Shown: positions 14,269-21,097 of the stretch, in pieces
Layout of the letters: every line of letters begins with the position of its first letter
Position numbering within the stretch: the first letter of the stretch is position 1
Assembly: GCA_964618855.1 (NCBI GenBank)
Contig: CAZUCD010000060.1
Span: forward strand, 1 to 21,097
DNA: 21,097 bases
Direction: 5' to 3'
Source of the DNA: CAZUCD01 sp964618855
Lineage (GTDB): Bacteria; Sumerlaeota; Sumerlaeia; SLMS01; JANRJK01
The notes under the pieces: generated by a model
Told to the model about the DNA's origin: nothing
The model's database searches: none
The model's input: the letters and a program-made list of their open reading frames with translations, nothing else
Program-made: the position numbers and the translations under genes

Positions 14269-16184
14269 GCGTCTCGGGTCTCCTGGGACGACTGGCCTAC
14301 GGGGCGCTGTTTGTCGGCTTCGTCCCGGCGCTGTTGTGGTGGTGGACCCTCGCGCTCCCGGTCAAACCCCCGGCGATTCAGCAGCCCGTTGCGGGAGTCG
14401 CGCTCCTCTCCTTCGGTGTCTCACTCATGCTGGCCGGAATGTGGGCCCTTTGGAGCATCGGTGGTGGCCTGCCGATGAATGCATTTCCTCCCCGGAAGCT
14501 GGTCAGCCGCTCTGTCTTTGCAATCCTACCGCATCCGATCTACCTGGGTTTCGTTCTCGCATGCGCAGGTGCATCTCTTTGGGCGGGATCGGGGGCGGGC
14601 CTGTGGGTGACGACCCCGTTGGCCGCGCTCGGTTGCGCAGCGATCGTATGGGGCTATGAGGGCCCCGATCTGGATCGACGGTTCGGGACCAACCGCCCGA
14701 GGTCCTGGCTCTCGATCCCCAGGGCCGGTGGCGAGCCAGCCTCATCGCTCGAGCGCCTCGGTGCGGGGACCCTCGTGCTCGGGCTGTGGCTCGTCGCCTA
14801 CGAAGGAGTGAAACTCCTCGGCATTCCCCCGGATGCAATTGATGCGCGACTGGCCGGGGAGGCCGAATGGCCCGTTTGGGCGTGGACGGAAGTCGTCTAC
14901 ACGAGCTCGTACGTGGTCACCCCGGCCGCATTTCTGCTGGCGCCGACGCGCAACGCGCTCCGGAGACTGTCATTGGCCGGACTGGTAGCCACAGGGGTGC
15001 TCACGCTGGTGTATCTGTGCGTGCCGCTGATCGCGCCACCCCGGCCGGTCGAAGGTGGCGGGGTCTTCGGAGCTCTGCTGCGCCTGGAGCACGTCATGTC
15101 TGCGCCCCCCGTGGCGGCGTGGCCGTCGTTCCACGTCCTCTGGGCCGGATTGGCTGCTCAGGCAGTCGCAGTCCGGGGCCGGATCTGGGCGGCTGGTGCT
15201 TGGACGCTGGCAGTCGCGATCGCGGTGAGCTGCGTCACCACCGGTATGCATGCGCTTGTCGACGTCGTTGCTGGAGTGCTGCTTTGGTATCCTGCGATCC
15301 GATTGCCGGAATGCTGGGCCGCGATGCTGCAATCAACGGAGCGGCTCGCAAACGCCTGGCGGGCATGGCATTTGGGGCCGGTAAGAATCATCAATCACGG
15401 CGTCTATCCTGGATTGGCTGCGTTCGCAGGTGCCGTGCTTGCCGTGCGCTTCGGAGGGGACCCCGGCTCCATCCTGCTCATCGCCGTCTCGGGATTGGCG
15501 GGTGCAGCCCTCTGGGCGCAGGCCATCGAGGGGCACGCAGGGCTCTCCCGCCCATTCGGGTATCACGGGTTCGTAGCCGGCGCAGCCGTTTGCGCCGTGG
15601 TGCTGCACCTTGCGGGCAGGGGCGGATTGGACGCGGCCTACGGGCTCGCAGTCGCGGCGCCACTCGTTCAGGCGGTGGGGCGATTGCGTTGCATCGTACA
15701 GGGTTGCTGCCACGGGCGGGCGACGTTGCCGGGTCGGGGCATTTGCGTGGCCAACTCGCACTCGCGCGTCGTGGCCATGGGGCAGCTCGAGGTAACGCCG
15801 ATCCATCCGACACAACTCTACTCGATTCTCGCGAACCTCGCGATCCTTGCCGTGTTGCTCAGGCTGCACACGCTCGGTATGTGGCAGGGATTCACGATCG
15901 GAACCTACCTGATTCTTGCGGGTCTTGCACGCTTCATCGAGGAGGCCTATCGGGGAGAACCGCAAACGCGAAGACTGGGCGGGCTTGCCATCTACCAATG
16001 GGTGTCGATCGCCAGCATCGCCGCGGGAATGGGGGTGTCCGTCCTGCGGGTCGGAACGCCGGTCACCAATTCGGTCCCAGTGGGGGCGTGGCTGACCGCG
16101 GGGATACTTGCGCTGGCTTTCTGGCTCGCCATGGGCGTGGACTTCCCGGGATCGAAGGCGCGCTTCTCGCGCTTGTCGGGATGA
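14235..16184 (+). CDS. Three-module membrane protein: ICMT-like, PAP2-like and Lgt-like domains
   Basis: This 649-residue polytopic protein combines three lipid-enzyme signatures. Residues about 12-165 resemble isoprenylcysteine/phospholipid methyltransferases, with PHPIYLG (His100, Tyr103). Residues about 180-370 resemble PAP2/inositolphosphoceramide-type phosphatases, with WPSFH (Ser298, His300) and GMHALVDVVAG (His339, Asp343). Residues about 385-640 match prolipoprotein diacylglyceryl transferase: YHG (443-445), GRLRC...GCCHGR (482-495), HPTQLY (524-529) and RFIEEAYRGEP (566-576). Lgt attaches diacylglycerol from phosphatidylglycerol to the lipobox cysteine. The modules are continuous with no internal stop. 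The ATG at 14235 lies inside the previous gene; a GTG at 14259 and a TTG at 14265 are alternatives. Activity of each module is inference; the Lgt module has the best motifs. Confidence 0.82.
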   Translation: MGHSRSCPVALSVSGLLGRLAYGALFVGFVPALLWWWTLALPVKPPAIQQPVAGVALLSFGVSLMLAGMWALWSIGGGLPMNAFPPRKLVSRSVFAILPHPIYLGFVLACAGASLWAGSGAGLWVTTPLAALGCAAIVWGYEGPDLDRRFGTNRPRSWLSIPRAGGEPASSLERLGAGTLVLGLWLVAYEGVKLLGIPPDAIDARLAGEAEWPVWAWTEVVYTSSYVVTPAAFLLAPTRNALRRLSLAGLVATGVLTLVYLCVPLIAPPRPVEGGGVFGALLRLEHVMSAPPVAAWPSFHVLWAGLAAQAVAVRGRIWAAGAWTLAVAIAVSCVTTGMHALVDVVAGVLLWYPAIRLPECWAAMLQSTERLANAWRAWHLGPVRIINHGVYPGLAAFAGAVLAVRFGGDPGSILLIAVSGLAGAALWAQAIEGHAGLSRPFGYHGFVAGAAVCAVVLHLAGRGGLDAAYGLAVAAPLVQAVGRLRCIVQGCCHGRATLPGRGICVANSHSRVVAMGQLEVTPIHPTQLYSILANLAILAVLLRLHTLGMWQGFTIGTYLILAGLARFIEEAYRGEPQTRRLGGLAIYQWVSIASIAAGMGVSVLRVGTPVTNSVPVGAWLTAGILALAFWLAMGVDFPGSKARFSRLSG

Positions 16185-16188
16185 GGCC

Positions 16189-17382
16189 CTACTTCAGCCC
16201 CGTCTTCGCGATGCCCTCGATGAAGAACCGCTGCATGAAGAAGAACAGCAGCACGACGGGCATGATGGCGAGCGTGCTGGCCGCCATGAGCAGGTGGAAG
16301 TCCGTGCCCGAGTCCTCCGTGAAGGTCTGGAGGCCCACCATGAGCGTGCGCATCTCGGGGCGGCTCGTCACGATCAGCGGCCACAGGAGCGAGTTCCAGT
16401 TGTTCAGGAAGTTGAAGATGCCTGCGGTGATGAACACCGGCTTGCAGAGCGGCACGATGATCTGCCACAGGTACCGGAAGTGGGAGGCACCGTCGATGCG
16501 CGCGGCCTCCCAAAGGTCGTTCGGCACGGTCATGAAGAACTGCCGCATCAGGAAGATCGTGAACACAGACGCCAGCCACGGCACCGTCAGCGCGTAGTAG
16601 GTGTCCAACCACCCCAGCGAGTTGAGGATCAGGAAGTTCGGGATCAGGAGCACCTGTCCCGGGACCATCATGGTCATGAGCACGACGTAGAAGAGGGCGC
16701 CCTTGCCGGCGAACTCGAACCGCGCAAAGGCAAATGCCGCGAGCGCGCCTGTAATCAACGTGCCGATCGTCGCGAGCACGGAAGTCGAGATCGAGACGAA
16801 GAAGTAGCGGGTGAAGTTGGCGCGCCCGCGCGTGTTCTCCTCCGGCGAGTACCACGCCTCGCGGAAGTTGCGGATCGAGAGGTTGAGCTTCTCGACGCGC
16901 TCGAGCTTGTTCTTCGGGTCCTCGACCTTGTACTCCTTCGATTTGTCCCAGTCCTCCTTGTGGACGGTGAAGCCGCGCTTGGAGTCGGCGCCGAACTTCA
17001 CCTCGGAGACGGGGACGACTGTCTGCGGTTCGGTGTCGCTGCGTCGGACGCCAACCAGCTTGACCTCGACCTTGCCCGATCCGTCGGGCCCGGGCGCGAA
17101 GTAGGTGGCGCGCTTCGGAAGCCACTGCGGCACGAGGCTGATCGCGGTTTCCTTGTCCTTGAAGGAGGTCGAGATCATCCAATAGAAGGGGGCGACCATG
17201 AAGACTGCCCCGAGGGAGAGGGCCTCGTAGATGAGCGCGCGCTTCGCGCGGTGCCTCCACCGCCCGAGCGCATTCTGGTCGACGTGGTCCTCGAGGAAAC
17301 CGCCCAGGACCACGAACATGATCCCGAGCAGGTTGAGCCCCATCCATGCCCAGATGGCGTAGCGGACGGCCTCGGTGCTCAT
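16189..17382 (-). CDS. Carbohydrate ABC transporter permease, MalG/UgpE type
   Basis: The 397-residue membrane protein belongs to the binding-protein-dependent ABC permease family. The EAA loop that contacts the ATPase is EAARIDGASHFRYLWQIIVP (292-311). Membrane segments lie at about 8-29, 53-72, 194-220, 228-250, 262-284, 308-330 and 365-390. Compared with usual family members (about 270-300 residues) it has an extra N-terminal helix and an insertion of about 80 residues (91-168) between the first classical helix and the NFREAW segment. That insertion is charged and should face the periplasm. The ATG at 17382 overlaps the stop of the partner permease by 4 bases (ATGA) and has AAGGTGG upstream. 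It ends 4 bases from the converging fusion gene. The sugar imported is unknown. Confidence 0.9.
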   Translation of the reverse strand: MSTEAVRYAIWAWMGLNLLGIMFVVLGGFLEDHVDQNALGRWRHRAKRALIYEALSLGAVFMVAPFYWMISTSFKDKETAISLVPQWLPKRATYFAPGPDGSGKVEVKLVGVRRSDTEPQTVVPVSEVKFGADSKRGFTVHKEDWDKSKEYKVEDPKNKLERVEKLNLSIRNFREAWYSPEENTRGRANFTRYFFVSISTSVLATIGTLITGALAAFAFARFEFAGKGALFYVVLMTMMVPGQVLLIPNFLILNSLGWLDTYYALTVPWLASVFTIFLMRQFFMTVPNDLWEAARIDGASHFRYLWQIIVPLCKPVFITAGIFNFLNNWNSLLWPLIVTSRPEMRTLMVGLQTFTEDSGTDFHLLMAASTLAIMPVVLLFFFMQRFFIEGIAKTGLK

Positions 17383-18386
17383 TGGTACACCACCTTGCGG
17401 CCGAGCACCTTGTTCTGGATGACCGTAAGGGTCAGGATCATGAATGTGAGGATGTAGGCGACGGATGCGGCGTAGCTGAGCTGCCAGTTGCCGCGGAAGC
17501 CCGAGTCGTAGATGTAGAAAACGATGGGCGCCGTGTCGTATGCCTGCCCTCCATTCGGGGTCATGATCAGCATCGGCACGAAGACCTGGAACGCTCCGAT
17601 CAGCGATATGACGAGGAGGAAGAACGTCACCGGGCTGAGGAGTGGGAAGGTGATGTGCCAGAACCGCTGCCATGCGTTGGCGCCGTCGATTTCGGCGGCC
17701 TCGTACATGGACTTGTCGATGTTCTGCAGGCCGGCGAGGAAGATGACCATGAAGTAGCCGATGTCCCGCCAGACGCTCGTTATGATGATCGAGAACATCG
17801 CCAGAGATGGCCCTGCGAGGAAGGAGCCGCTGCCGAAGGGAAGGTTTCGCGGAGCCTTGAACCCAAAGATCATCTCCCAGATGCCCCGGGACTCAGCCAG
17901 CCACTTGAGGGACCAGGGCTTCTCCATCCCGAGGACATCCACGCTCACGAAGCGAAGGAACCAGTTCGCAAGCCCGTAGTCGCGGTTGAAGATGTAGAGC
18001 CAGACCACCGAGATGGCCACCCACGTCGTCACGTAGGGGAGGAAGAACGCGGTGCGCCAGAAGCCGACGCCCTTGATGCGCGAGTTCAGGAGCATCGCCG
18101 CGGCAAGGCTGAGCGTCAGCGCGATCGGCACATGGTAGATCGCGTAGTTCACCGTGTTCCAAAAGGACTGCTGGAACTGCTCCGAGTTGAGCGCGCGCTG
18201 GTAGTTGGCGAGGCCGACAAACTTCGCCTCCTCGATGGGGGCGAGCGCCGTCAAGTTCATGAAGCTCATCGCGAGCGACACGATGACCGGCAGGAACCAG
18301 AAGGTAATGAGGATCGCACCCGCCGGCGCGAGGTACGCGTACGCCGTCAGCGATTCGTTGAGCCTGCGTCGTCCGGACGGGGTCAT
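17379..18386 (-). CDS. Carbohydrate ABC transporter permease, MalF/UgpA type
   Basis: The 335-residue inner-membrane protein is the partner of the permease after it. It has six main helices, the first at about 15-42, and the EAA motif EAAEIDGANAWQRFWHITFP (229-248). FFLPYVTTWVAISVVW (114-129) is typical of MalF/UgpA-type sugar permeases. Residues about 145-190, between two helices, are longer than in classical members. The pair should form the transmembrane channel of an ATP-driven sugar or related solute importer, with a separate binding protein and ATPase. Neither is present here: the gene before it is hutG, 144 bases upstream. The start ATG at 18386 has no clear Shine-Dalgarno sequence. 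Confidence 0.92.
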   Translation of the reverse strand: MTPSGRRRLNESLTAYAYLAPAGAILITFWFLPVIVSLAMSFMNLTALAPIEEAKFVGLANYQRALNSEQFQQSFWNTVNYAIYHVPIALTLSLAAAMLLNSRIKGVGFWRTAFFLPYVTTWVAISVVWLYIFNRDYGLANWFLRFVSVDVLGMEKPWSLKWLAESRGIWEMIFGFKAPRNLPFGSGSFLAGPSLAMFSIIITSVWRDIGYFMVIFLAGLQNIDKSMYEAAEIDGANAWQRFWHITFPLLSPVTFFLLVISLIGAFQVFVPMLIMTPNGGQAYDTAPIVFYIYDSGFRGNWQLSYAASVAYILTFMILTLTVIQNKVLGRKVVYQ

Positions 18387-18530
18387 CAGTCGGGCCCGCG
18401 TGCGTCGGGGATGGGATCTTCCTGCGAGACGCTAGGAGCCCCGCCCCTAATGGCACGGCGCAACGGAAAGATTCCGGCGCCTTCCATGCCGACGCGCCCG
18501 CCGCGCAGCCGGGTGTCCCCGCGCAATGCG
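18387..18530 (-). promoter_or_regulatory. hutG-permease intergenic region
   Basis: These 144 bases lie between hutG and the permease pair on the same strand. No terminator with a T-tract and no convincing promoter was found; a weak interrupted repeat (CGGAA, 3 bases, TTCCG near 18461-18473) is the only symmetry seen. The gap is long compared with the 4-base overlaps on both sides, so the permeases may have their own promoter. Confidence 0.3.
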
Positions 18531-19490
18531 TCAGGAATAGCGCGCAAGGAGGAACGCCTGCATGGCGAGGGCGCAGAGTTTCTCGGTCTGGTAGTCGCGG
18601 TCGAAGGGCGGGGAGCACTCGCTGAGCTCGAGGCCGCGGACCCGATCATCCGCCCCGGCGAGTGCCGCGCAGCGCACGAACTCCGCGGGGTCGAGCCCTA
18701 TCGGGGAAGCCGCGCTGGAACCGGGTGCCTCCCCGGAACGAACGGCGTCCACGTCGAGCGAGAGCACAACGTGGGCGCAACCCTCGCTCGCGAGTTCCGC
18801 GGCAAGCGCTGCCGAGGCGCAGAAACCTCCCCCGGCCGCCTCCCAGTGGATGTCCCCGCCGGACTCGAGCACAAAGTCTGCATAGGCTGCGGCATTTGCC
18901 GTGATCCGCGCGCCGAGGCACGCGTAGCGCATGCGGCCCGCCGCGGCATCCAGGGCGAGCCGGAAGGGATTGCCGCTGGTCGGGCGGTCGCCCGGCATGT
19001 TCCTCACGTCGAGGTGCGGATCGACGTTGAAAACGGAGACGGCGTGGCCGAGGGCCAGGTGGCCAAAGAGGTGGCCGGCGGCGGTCTCGTGGCCCCCGCC
19101 GAGGACAATCACGTCGATGCCCCTGCGCAGAAGCCGCTCGACGACCGCGGCGAGCCGGCGCTGCGAGTCGGCAAGGTCGGCGGCAACCTCGATGTTGCCC
19201 ACGTCGCCAACGGACTCGTGGGGCACCCCGCGGCGAAAGGCATCCACCGCGTTGAGGCGATAGAACGCCCTGCGTATGGCGCCAGGCGCGAGCGCGGCGC
19301 CGATGCGGCCGTGGTTGCGGCGGACACCCTCGTCCGTGGGCAGGCCGAGGATGACGCAGCTCAGGCCCTCGAGTTCTTCCGTGCGAGAGACCCGGCGGAC
19401 GACGGAACCGAACTTCACTTCGTAGCCATCGTGCCCTCCGCCGAACAACTCGATGGGGGCGGGCGCGCAATGTTCGAGCGGATTGGTCAT
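18531..19490 (-). CDS. hutG: Formimidoylglutamase (arginase family)
   Basis: The 319-residue protein is an arginase/agmatinase-family hydrolase that, in this place, should split N-formimidoyl-L-glutamate into L-glutamate and formamide, the last step of the four-step histidine pathway. The binuclear manganese ligands are visible in GGGHETA (His134), NVDPHLDVR (Asp157, His159, Asp161) and SLDVDAV (Asp246, Asp248). The N-terminal HDGYEVKFG and GLPTDEGVRRNHGRIGA segments match HutG rather than arginase. Its ATG overlaps the stop of hutI by 4 bases (ATGA), which strongly supports coupling. The alternative annotation, agmatinase or proclavaminate amidinohydrolase, is much less likely given the neighbours. 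Confidence 0.93.
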   Translation of the reverse strand: MTNPLEHCAPAPIELFGGGHDGYEVKFGSVVRRVSRTEELEGLSCVILGLPTDEGVRRNHGRIGAALAPGAIRRAFYRLNAVDAFRRGVPHESVGDVGNIEVAADLADSQRRLAAVVERLLRRGIDVIVLGGGHETAAGHLFGHLALGHAVSVFNVDPHLDVRNMPGDRPTSGNPFRLALDAAAGRMRYACLGARITANAAAYADFVLESGGDIHWEAAGGGFCASAALAAELASEGCAHVVLSLDVDAVRSGEAPGSSAASPIGLDPAEFVRCAALAGADDRVRGLELSECSPPFDRDYQTEKLCALAMQAFLLARYS

Positions 19491-20695
19491 CCGAGGTGCT
19501 CAGCTCCCTTCCATGCGAAACGCAGGGGATTCACGCCGAGGCGGTAGAGGAGGTCCACGGGCGCCTCCGCGTCCCAAAGGGCCAGGTCCGCCTCGAACCC
19601 GGGTGAGATGCGGCCAATGCGCTCCCCCATGTTGAGTGCGCGCGCCGCGTGGTGCGTCACGGCGGCCAGAACCTCCGCCGGCGGTATGCGCCAGCGGAGC
19701 GTGGCGAGCTGCATCATCAGCAGAAGGTTCGTCGTCATGCTGGTGCCCGGGTTGCAGTCCGTGGCGATGGCGATGGGAACCCCCTGTTCACGGAGCGCAT
19801 CGACGGGCGGATCCGGCAGGTTCAGGGTGACGAGGGCGCCGGGGAGGAGCACGGCCACGGTCCCGCCGAGTGCGAGGAGGCCCGCCTCCTCCGGGCGCAG
19901 GTACTCGAGGTGGTCCGCGGAGAGCGCCCCCTGGCGCGCGGCCATCGCGGCCCCGCCGGTGTGCGAGAGCTGCTCGGCGTGGATGCGGACGCGCAGGCCG
20001 TGCTCGCGTGCCGCGGCGAAGACTTCGGCGCACTCGTCCACGGTGAATGCCCCCGACTCGCAGAAGGCATCCACGCTCCTCGCGAGGCGGTCCTTGGCGA
20101 CGCGCGGAATGGCCTCCGTGACGATGGCCCGGACGCAGGCGGCGCGGTCGCCGTTGAACTCCGGCCACATCGCATGCGCGCCGAGGAACGTCGGCACCAG
20201 CGTCGTGCGCACGAATCCGCCCAGCGTCGAGATGAGGCGCAGCATCCGCAACTCGGCCTCGACCGACAGGCCGTAGCCACTCTTCACCTCGATGGTGGTG
20301 ACGCCTTGCGCGGCGAGCTCGCGGACGCGCCTCTCCGCTGAGAGGAGCAGGTCGTTGTCCGTCGCGTCCGCCGTGGCGCGCACGGTGGACATGATACCGC
20401 CGCCCGCCGCGGCGATTTCCTGGTAGGAGGCCCCGTGCAGGCGGCGCTCGAACTCACCCGCACGGTTGCCGCCGAAGAGGATGTGGGTGTGGCAGTCGAT
20501 GAGCCCGGGCGTCAGGAGCAGCCCGCCGGCATCCACCTCCTCGCGCGCGCGCTTCGCGCGTTCCGGGTCGAGGTCGTCATCCGGACCGACCCACACGATG
20601 CGCCCGAGGGTGCAGAGCACCGACTGGCCCGCGACGGGTGCCGCCGTCTTTTCGCCGGTGAACACCCTGGCATTGCGGATGAGCAGGCTGCTCAC
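19487..20695 (-). CDS. hutI: Imidazolonepropionase
   Basis: The 402-residue amidohydrolase opens the ring of 4-imidazolone-5-propanoate to give N-formimidoyl-L-glutamate in the cytoplasm. Metal-binding motif HTH lies at residues 69-71 in DCHTHILFGGNR, with His239 in IHAEQLSHTGG, His262 in ADHLEY and Asp313 in ATDCNPGTS; EVKSGYGL (136-143) is the family's substrate-binding segment. Length and motifs are complete. The start is the GTG at 20695, which overlaps the hutU stop codon (GTGA); the frame continues upstream inside hutU but that extension is not homologous to the family. Operon position between hutU and hutG confirms the role. Confidence 0.96.
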   Translation of the reverse strand: MSSLLIRNARVFTGEKTAAPVAGQSVLCTLGRIVWVGPDDDLDPERAKRAREEVDAGGLLLTPGLIDCHTHILFGGNRAGEFERRLHGASYQEIAAAGGGIMSTVRATADATDNDLLLSAERRVRELAAQGVTTIEVKSGYGLSVEAELRMLRLISTLGGFVRTTLVPTFLGAHAMWPEFNGDRAACVRAIVTEAIPRVAKDRLARSVDAFCESGAFTVDECAEVFAAAREHGLRVRIHAEQLSHTGGAAMAARQGALSADHLEYLRPEEAGLLALGGTVAVLLPGALVTLNLPDPPVDALREQGVPIAIATDCNPGTSMTTNLLLMMQLATLRWRIPPAEVLAAVTHHAARALNMGERIGRISPGFEADLALWDAEAPVDLLYRLGVNPLRFAWKGAEHLG

Positions 20696-21097
20696 AGGGT
20701 CAGCCCCGGTATCCGCACGCCCTTCTCGCGGGCGACGTCGCGCGCGATCTCGTAACCCGCGTCCGCGTGCCGGACGATGCCCATGCCCGGGTCCGTCGTG
20801 AGGACGCGTTCGAGGCGGCGATCCATCTCGGCCGTGCCGTCGGCCACGACCACCATGCCGGCGTGGAGGGAGTATCCCATCCCGACGCCACCGCCGTGAT
20901 GGAACGAGACCCACGTCGCGCCCGCCGCCGTGTTCACCAGCGCGTTCAGTATCGGCCAGTCCGCCACCGCGTCGGAGCCGTCCAACATGCCCTCCGTCTC
21001 GCGGTTGGGGGAGGCGACGGAGCCGCAGTCGAGGTGGTCGCGGCCGATGACGATCGGCGCCTTTACCCTACCCTCGCGGACGAGGCGGTTGAACATG
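20692..21097 (-). CDS. hutU: Urocanate hydratase, C-terminal part (5' end outside window)
   Basis: About 135 C-terminal residues of urocanase are present; the 5' part of the gene lies beyond base 21097 (the full protein is usually about 550 residues). The segment holds the strongly conserved GRDHLDCGSVASPNRETE, DGSDAVADWP, HHGGGVGMGYS and HAGMVVVADGT blocks of the NAD+-dependent enzyme that hydrates urocanate to imidazolonepropionate. The conserved cysteine in HLDCGS is present. The Met at 21096 is internal to the protein, not its start. The gene is the first visible member of a coupled hutU-hutI-hutG unit; hutH may lie upstream outside the window. Confidence 0.95.
   Translation of the reverse strand, partial: MFNRLVREGRVKAPIVIGRDHLDCGSVASPNRETEGMLDGSDAVADWPILNALVNTAAGATWVSFHHGGGVGMGYSLHAGMVVVADGTAEMDRRLERVLTTDPGMGIVRHADAGYEIARDVAREKGVRIPGLTL

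Noticed and set aside
14867..16597. 576-codon plus-strand frame overlapping the tripartite membrane protein in another frame
   Set aside because: Arg/Gly/Ala-rich without motifs and running past the stop into antisense of the permease; the competing frame carries the lipid-enzyme motifs.
17346..19547. 733-codon plus-strand frame opposite the permease and hutG genes
   Set aside because: Arg/Glu/His-rich shadow with no motif; minus-strand genes are certain from family signatures and 4-base overlaps.

Overview
This window is about 21 kb of high-GC bacterial chromosome, roughly two-thirds G+C by eye. It is densely packed, with ATG and GTG starts, purine-rich ribosome binding sites and many 1-4 base gene overlaps. 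No rRNA, tRNA, insertion sequence, phage gene or CRISPR array was recognised. The lipoprotein and signal peptides and the large operon of membrane von Willebrand A (vWA) proteins point to a diderm bacterium. The Q/G-rich DUF4175-like protein, the vWA/glutamine-amidotransferase-like protein and the sugar permease with an enlarged outer loop recall Planctomycetes, Verrucomicrobia and neighbouring candidate phyla. That placement is an inference from gene style, not a phylogenetic result.

Left part (1-8.8 kb). A PAS-PAS sensor histidine kinase runs off the left edge on the minus strand. Diverging from it is a three-gene, translationally coupled operon (1116-7134): a membrane protein with a coiled coil and a 200-residue Gln/Gly tract, a six-bladed NHL-repeat lipoprotein, and a 988-residue membrane protein with a vWA domain, a glutamine-amidotransferase-like domain and a second vWA-like domain without a metal site. 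These look like parts of a cell-envelope complex of the MoxR/Bat type, but no MoxR ATPase or DUF58 gene is beside them. A sugar-phosphate nucleotidyltransferase with a left-handed beta-helix tail and a small TPR protein follow, ending in a strong terminator.

Middle part (8.8-16.2 kb). Two exported proteins on the minus strand, one unknown and one LolA-like, are followed by a divergent XRE-cupin regulator. The LolA-like/regulator intergenic region holds a perfect 22-base palindrome that is a good operator candidate. Next come a HAD phosphatase (minus) and, divergently, a plus-strand operon: a PPK2-type polyphosphate kinase, an unknown, possibly lipocalin-like protein, and a 649-residue membrane protein. 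The last appears to join three lipid-enzyme modules in one chain: an isoprenylcysteine-methyltransferase-like domain, a PAP2 phosphatase-like domain and a prolipoprotein diacylglyceryl transferase (Lgt)-like domain. This is the most unusual object in the window.

Right part (16.2-21.1 kb). All genes are on the minus strand. Histidine degradation genes hutU (partial), hutI and hutG overlap by 4 bases each and convert urocanate to glutamate plus formamide. Downstream lies a pair of MalF/MalG-type ABC permeases, with extra loops and no binding protein or ATPase in view.
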